DNA of 64,000 nt, from NCBI RefSeq assembly GCF_022539315.1, contig NC_066315.1, forward strand, positions 126,887,374-126,951,373, in the 5' to 3' direction. The position numbers and the translations under genes were made by a program. The DNA is from Serinus canaria (taxonomy: Eukaryota > Chordata > Aves > Passeriformes > Fringillidae). Position 1 is the first letter of the stretch, and the number at the start of each line of letters is the position of its first letter. The notes beneath the pieces were generated by a model. The model saw only the letters and a program-made list of their open reading frames with translations, ran no database searches and was not told the origin of the DNA. Below are positions 58,701-64,000 of the stretch, piece after piece.

Positions 58701-60385
58701 AAAGCTTGCACAGTGCACATGCATCCAGCTCCCCTAGGAAAAGTCAGGCAAACACCTGATGCCTGCTGGGAATTTTGCTGTGGGTGCCAGACAGCTGCTG
58801 CCCATCAGTGTTTCCAGGTGTGCTTATTCAGTTGGGAGGTCGCTCCAGCTGCAGACACAATCATAGCAGGGACTCAGGCAGGCTGGAGAGACAGAGAACA
58901 TGCTCAGATTTTGCTGCTTGGGCTGCCTTGGTTTTGCCCTGATTTAGAGCACCTGGCTTGTTTCAGGATGCAGATGTTTGCTCTGTTGCCCAAGAACCAG
59001 CACTTCATTCCCTTTATAATGAGCACTGTGACCTGGGGGAGTTATTAAATCTCTGGTTCAAAAGAGTCTAGTTTTTCTCTCTCTTTGTTTCTCAGCTGAC
59101 AGTCTAAAGTTCACAAACAGATTAGTGGAAGGAATATATAGAAATTAAAAACTTAATTTTCAAACTCCTCTGAGTCAAATCTAATTGACAATTTGAATTA
59201 TAGCCTGTGCTGTTCTTTGTTTCATTTTTCTTTGGGGAAATCCCTGCTTATAGTTTTGCTTTGTCCTTTACTATAATTTTACAAGCCTATATTTAAAAAT
59301 TATTCTGAAGCAACTTCTAGAGGCTGAAGCAATTTTAGGACTACTGCAGTGCTGGTGTGAGACCATGCAATATTCAAAATTGAAAAGATTATACCTTACT
59401 CAGGAGACTAGGTACCTTTTTTAAGACCACCAATTTAATTAAAAAACACAGGCTCTATATTAGCAGCAAGCTTATGGATCACCATATGCCAGTCAAACAT
59501 AATGAAATACATGCAAATGCTAGATGGTGTATTCTTTTGTCTCTGAAATCAGCTATTTCAGTGAACACTTTCTGTGCTGTATGTGGGGATTTACTTTTTT
59601 TTTTCTTTATTTTTAAAAAATAGCGCCTATCTGAGTACATACCTTTCAAATTATAAGAAAGGTAAGAAATTATCTATTGTCAAGAATGCTTTCTTTACAG
59701 CTTAAGTCTTGGAATTCTTGTCTTCCTCCATGAATGTCTGCATCATGCACAACATTGACATCACATTGAGGTGTCCTCTTTCCCATAAACACATTTCTGC
59801 CTTTGGAGGTTGTTTGCATTGAAGGGGAAAAAAGTCATGAAATTGAAGCCCTGGAGAAAATCACTTATGCTCAAGAAAAACATTTCAGCCTTTCTGTCTG
59901 AACAGGTTTGTTTTCAATTCCAACTTCATTCTTCATCACTGTCACCCATCCACTCGGCCATTTGTGTTTGAGGAGTCGGGACAGGCGAACATTTGCTCTT
60001 TGTATTGCTGCCACAGAGAACGTGCAGAGCTGTAATGTAACAGCTCCACTGACTGTCTCTGAGAATCTTAATAAAAGCAAACTAGTTTTAAGGGTCAACC
60101 TCACAAATGATAAATGTAAAATAGAGCCAAATATATTGGGAAGAAAATCTAGAGTGTGAACCTGATGTGAAGACAACTGCAGAAACAATCTTGCTGATTA
60201 AACATCTGATAAGAAAATAGAGTCTTAAGACAAATTCTTCAGGATGTTACCAGTATATGACACTAAATTTATGCCAAAAGGAAGGAGTTCTGAAGTTTTT
60301 TCTTCTACAGAAAATTATTATGTTACTATTGCAAGGCCTTTGTAAAGTTCTTTCAGTATAATTTTTGGTACATTATCCTAAAATA

Positions 60386-60510
60386 GTGTCTGTCTAAAGA
60401 TACTGTTTCTACCAGTACAAAATTATCAGAAGCTCCATAATGACCAAAAAAATGTAGTGTAAAAGGGTCTCATGCGGAAATTACTTTTAAAATTAATAAA
60501 TCAGATTTTT
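60386..60510 (+). repeat. Direct repeat copy A (about 125 bp)
   Basis: Starts GTGTCTGTCTAAAGATACTG and includes CCATAATGACCAAAAAAATG and TAGTGTAAAAGGGTCTCATG. It pairs with copy B at 61675-61801 at roughly 80-85% identity by eye. The family is not recognised. Confidence 0.93.
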
Positions 60511-61674
60511 TTTTCTTTGGGAATATGACCATGCTTTGCTTAGTTATTACATTTGCTGGTGCTCTCAGCTTACCCTGAAGACATGCCATCATATTCTGAA
60601 TGAAGTCTGTCCCTTCAAATACATTCTGGTAACAGTGATAATCAAAGTATTTCCAAAGACCAAAAGCTGCTTCTGAAAGAAAGGCTTAAATCCTAGACCT
60701 GATGAGACTTTGTTTTTCAAAAGTCACTTTTCTTACCTATTTTTGAGTCTTTTTCTAAATTAATTTCTCTAATTATTATTATAATTTAAAATAACTCTAT
60801 TTTGATTAGCATGAAGCTAGAATGTCACATTTATTAAATGTCTTCAATTTCTTCATGTCTGTAATCCCACATATACAGAAATATTATTTCCCAAGTAAAG
60901 TGCTATCACCCCCTTTTTTTGTTTTTTTTGGTAGCTGAAATTTAGATTCTATTCTTGCTAATTTACATAGAAGAAGAGAAAATACATCCAAGAAAGGGTA
61001 GTGATAAAATACATGTTTTTACTATGGTTGAGCCACAGGATGTCACTGTTCCTCTTTCACAAGAAACAAACTTCAGCTGTAAAAGTAGACCAGATTCTTC
61101 TTAAAATTACAGAAATGCACAAAAATGACATAAAAAGCACAGAAATTAAGTCAGACATTTCTTTTTGTATGTGTGAGTCAATCTAGGCAATGTGTTGCCT
61201 ATGTAGAATAACAATTTAATATTCAATTCACTCTCATCTTGTACCAAGATTGATATATTTTTGGTACATCCCTCCAGACAGAACTGACACATATCAATAT
61301 GTCCCATATTGCATAAAGAGTCAGGCAGAGCTGAATAGAGTTCAGGCGAAAGTTAATGTAAGACATTAAAACTTCTTGTAGCCTTCCCTAGTTAGCACTG
61401 AATTTCTAAAATTTAGCACCCTTTGCAACCACAAAGCTGGATCTTGACAAACACATGCTGCTTCTAGAGGTTTAATATGATCCCTCCATAAGATCCTTGG
61501 TTGCCTTCATATATAGAGTTCCCCATCCTAGATGTCCCAGGAGGAAAGTGGAAATTAGCTCAGAGAGGCTTTAAGATGTCAGTATGCTTCAGGCAGTGTT
61601 TTTTGTCTGAGGGCATTGCAGAATAAAGTCCTTTCCACATGGTCATCCTGACACCTTTCTTCACACACTTCCAT

Positions 61675-61801
61675 GTGTCTGTCTAAAGATACTATTTCTA
61701 TCAGTAGAGGATCATCAGAAGTCCCATAATGACCAAAATAATGTAGTGTAAAAGGGTCTCGTGAGGAAATTGCCTTTTAAATCAATATATCAGGTCTATT
61801 T
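61675..61801 (+). repeat. Direct repeat copy B (about 127 bp)
   Basis: Starts GTGTCTGTCTAAAGATACTA and includes CCATAATGACCAAAATAATG and TAGTGTAAAAGGGTCTCGTG, in the same orientation as copy A and about 1.29 kb further on. Clear similarity fades outside the two copies. Confidence 0.93.
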
Positions 61802-62857
61802 TACCCAAGTCTTTTCTCATTGCAGTACATGGTGCATCTCCTCATTCACTTCAAATCTCCTCCAAAAAATACCTTGTTCAAAACTCCAGTAATATTGATC
61901 TGCCAATTCACACAAGCCCAAATCCAGTTTTTCAAATGACCATTGGCTATTAATTCCACTTTCTGACTTCTTGCATTTTCTTAGGGAGTTATCTTGTTCT
62001 TTCTGAATTATTTCTCTATCCTGAGCACACTGCACACATGATGAAGGAATTGGATTAGTGGCAGAGGTTTTAAGAAATACTGTGTGTGGAAGATGACTGC
62101 TCCCTGTTTTTTGTGGAATGGCTTGTGAGAAATGGAGGCATTCTGGCATATTTTACTCACCTTTCTGGTTTTTATACTCTTCTTCTCACAGCTTTGGTAA
62201 AATGGACTCTTCTATTTTCATTCTTTTTGTGGGATGACATGTAAAATATATGGAAAATGTGTAGGAAGACTTTTCACAATCACCAATTTCATCCCTGCAG
62301 CCCACTGAGATCTCGAACTGAATCACACCCCATCTTCTACATGTCTGAAATAAATTCCATACTGTTCTTTAAAATGGCAGCCAGGAGTCAGTGAGAGGCG
62401 GGTGCAGAGACATGGAACAGAAGAGAGTGCAGTACCTGCAGAAATCTTTTTTCTGAAATCGATGACTAGATCATCTGGCATCTCTGTCTGAAACCTAGAT
62501 TTTCCTATCACTCAGGAACTCCTAAAAATAATTATGCTTTTAGTGTTTTTTATAAACAATGAGGGTACTTTGTATGAATCAGTCTTTGTAGATACTCTTC
62601 CAAAAAAATAGAGGAGGTAGCAGTTTGGGGTGAGGGATTGTGTGGTGGTTAGCAAGCCATATGGTGTGCAGCATAAGGACCTTACTGGATACAACTCAAG
62701 GCAGTAGCAAAACTCCCACCCACACCACTAGATCCAAACCTGGCCCATAAACACTTTCTTTATTTGACAAACCATAGTATAAATGACTTTCTGTTTTATA
62801 AATGGACTCTATAATTCCCCCGAAATAAGGGTTATTATGAATGCCACTGTGTTCTCC

Positions 62858-63572
62858 TGTTGTGGTGTGGGTTCAGTTTCCATTTGTATTGTTTTTCCCC
62901 GTTGGTGTTGTTCTCCCCATCTTTTAATGTTCTCCCCATTTTGCATCCCGAAGCCTAAGCTGATGGTTTAGCCCTGGTTTCCCCCTCTCCCTGAAATGGT
63001 TCCCTCCCAGTCTGGGCATACTGCCAAGCCCTTGTCTCCACCCCCGTTTCCATGGTTACCACCCCCTTGTTGCTTTTCCCCTCCTCCCGGGCCCTGTCCA
63101 TCTCCCGGGGCCCTGCCCATTTCTCCGGAAACTTCTCCCTTCCTCAGAGGGTGATTGGGCAGGTGCTCCGGGCCCCTCCCTAGCTCTTATATCATTAGTT
63201 TTCACCCGTGTCAGTTATGTCCCGTTCCCCTCCTCAGTTTCCCTCATTGGTTCTTGTACCTATGTTCCACCCCCTTTATATACTGCTATTACTCATTGTT
63301 CTCTGCCTTTTCCCGCCTGGACCCCCTGGAGTCAATCAATCTCTGGTTTGCACCAAGCGAGTCAAGGTCCTCTTTTCTCTCAAGCTTCTCCGCTTTTGCC
63401 GCTCCTCTCGATATTGCTGCCCTGTAGAAGGTGCTGCCCTGACGCCCCGGCGCATTAAGGTAGTGCCCCCCCCCGCTGCTAGCTGCTGCATGTGCTCCCA
63501 GCTAGCCGGCACCGCCTCCGCCCCCCCCCCGCTCTCAGGGGAGTGAAGTGCACTCAACGCAGCAGCGCGGCA
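62858..63572 (+). mobile_element. Solo LTR of an endogenous retrovirus-like element
   Basis: A GC- and C-rich block of about 715 bases begins TGTTGTGGTGTGGG and ends GCAGCGCGGCA, the TG..CA ends of an LTR. Flanks TTCTCC and CTCTCC (one mismatch) could be the target duplication. An exact ATGCCA at 62841-62846 and 63580-63585 is an alternative, giving slightly wider ends. An inverted CCAAT (ATTGG, 63246-63250) sits about 30 bases before TATATA (63277-63282), a promoter-like layout on the + strand. No gag, pol or env coding is next to it, so it is solitary. The internal region was probably lost by LTR-LTR recombination. The exact family was not identified. Confidence 0.75.
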
Positions 63573-64000
63573 CTCTCCCATGCCAATGACATCTCATTGC
63601 CATAGGAGCTAATACACTTGAAATGTGGGGAAAATGTATGAAGATTAAGAAAGGTTTGTAGGACCTAAGCTTGATATATGGTGACAAGGATTTCCCAGAA
63701 ATATTTCAATATTTTGGGGAATATTTAGGTATATAGCACAGAGGTAACTATAGGCTGAATAGCAGGGTTACAGTATTTAATCTGTTGATGCAACTTGGCT
63801 GGATGACACATTTGTTCCTTGAGCTTCCTGCTTCCAAAAACAGGAGGAGGAAAATTGCCTCCAAACACTAAATCTGTGCTCCCGTGGGTCAGCCCATGCT
63901 ACTCTTGCAGAGCAACTGGCTGTGGGACAGAAGTGTGGCAGATGCATCTTCAGTAGCTTTAGGAGGGCTAAAATATAAGAAGCAGCATGGAAGATATGGA
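63573..64000. other. Flank after the LTR, nothing recognised
   Basis: Ordinary AT-rich sequence to the end of the window, with no coding or repeat signal that I can support. Confidence 0.7.

Larger units (their letters stand above)
55791..62857. other. Intergenic, no gene recognised
   Basis: AT-rich sequence with no recognised exon or LINE. It includes the about 125-bp direct-repeat pair (60386-60510, 61675-61801) and a CpG-bearing block at 59890-60110 that is open on both strands. Open frames here reach about 110 codons and lack any family resemblance. Confidence 0.7.

Noticed and set aside
30941..64000. RUNX1T1 or another neighbouring gene on the - strand
   Set aside because: I looked for recognisable exons of the expected downstream neighbour and saw none. 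The interval between the genes is very long in mammals.

Overview
This is vertebrate nuclear DNA, almost certainly from a bird and probably a songbird. It is AT-rich, with short exons separated by kilobase-scale introns. At least seven CR1 LINE fragments carry the typical avian 3' tail ending in ATTCTATGATTCTATG, and there is an avian-type solo LTR and an ancient LINE-2 relic. Nothing bacterial, viral-episomal or CRISPR-like is present.

One gene can be demonstrated: the 3' half of SLC26A7, on the + strand. It encodes an anion exchanger / iodide-handling transporter of the SLC26 family. Base 1 falls inside a coding exon. Twelve coding segments follow, between 1 and 28737, with a stop codon at 28735-28737. 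They keep a continuous frame and encode about 326 residues: the last membrane spans and the whole C-terminal STAS domain. Intron phases are 0,0,0,0,2,0,0,1,0,1,0. Ten introns are GT-AG. One, of only 89 bases, is GC-AG. One exon has two in-frame donors 21 bases apart. The last coding exon has just 11 codons plus the stop and ends in Ser-Glu-Val, a class I PDZ ligand form. The 3' UTR probably runs about 2.2 kb to a doubled AATAAA near 30.91 kb and would include a sense CR1 copy.

From about 31 kb to 64 kb I see no recognisable protein-coding gene. In mammals the next gene beyond SLC26A7 is RUNX1T1, far away and on the opposite strand, so this stretch is best read as part of a long intergenic interval. 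It contains CR1 fragments (about 32.1 and 55.0-55.8 kb), an L2 relic (51.3-51.65 kb), an isolated CpG-rich block with an 18-bp minisatellite and a nearly open reading frame (48.97-49.5 kb), a pair of about 125-bp direct repeats 1.3 kb apart (60.4 and 61.7 kb), and a roughly 715-bp solo LTR (62.86-63.57 kb).

The most unusual structures are a perfect 27-bp-arm, 3-base-loop palindrome inside an SLC26A7 intron (18720-18776), the CpG/minisatellite block, the GC-AG mini-intron in the STAS domain, the tandem splice donors, and the direct-repeat pair. I found no convincing new multi-gene system. All comparisons with human SLC26A7 come from memory and were not computed.
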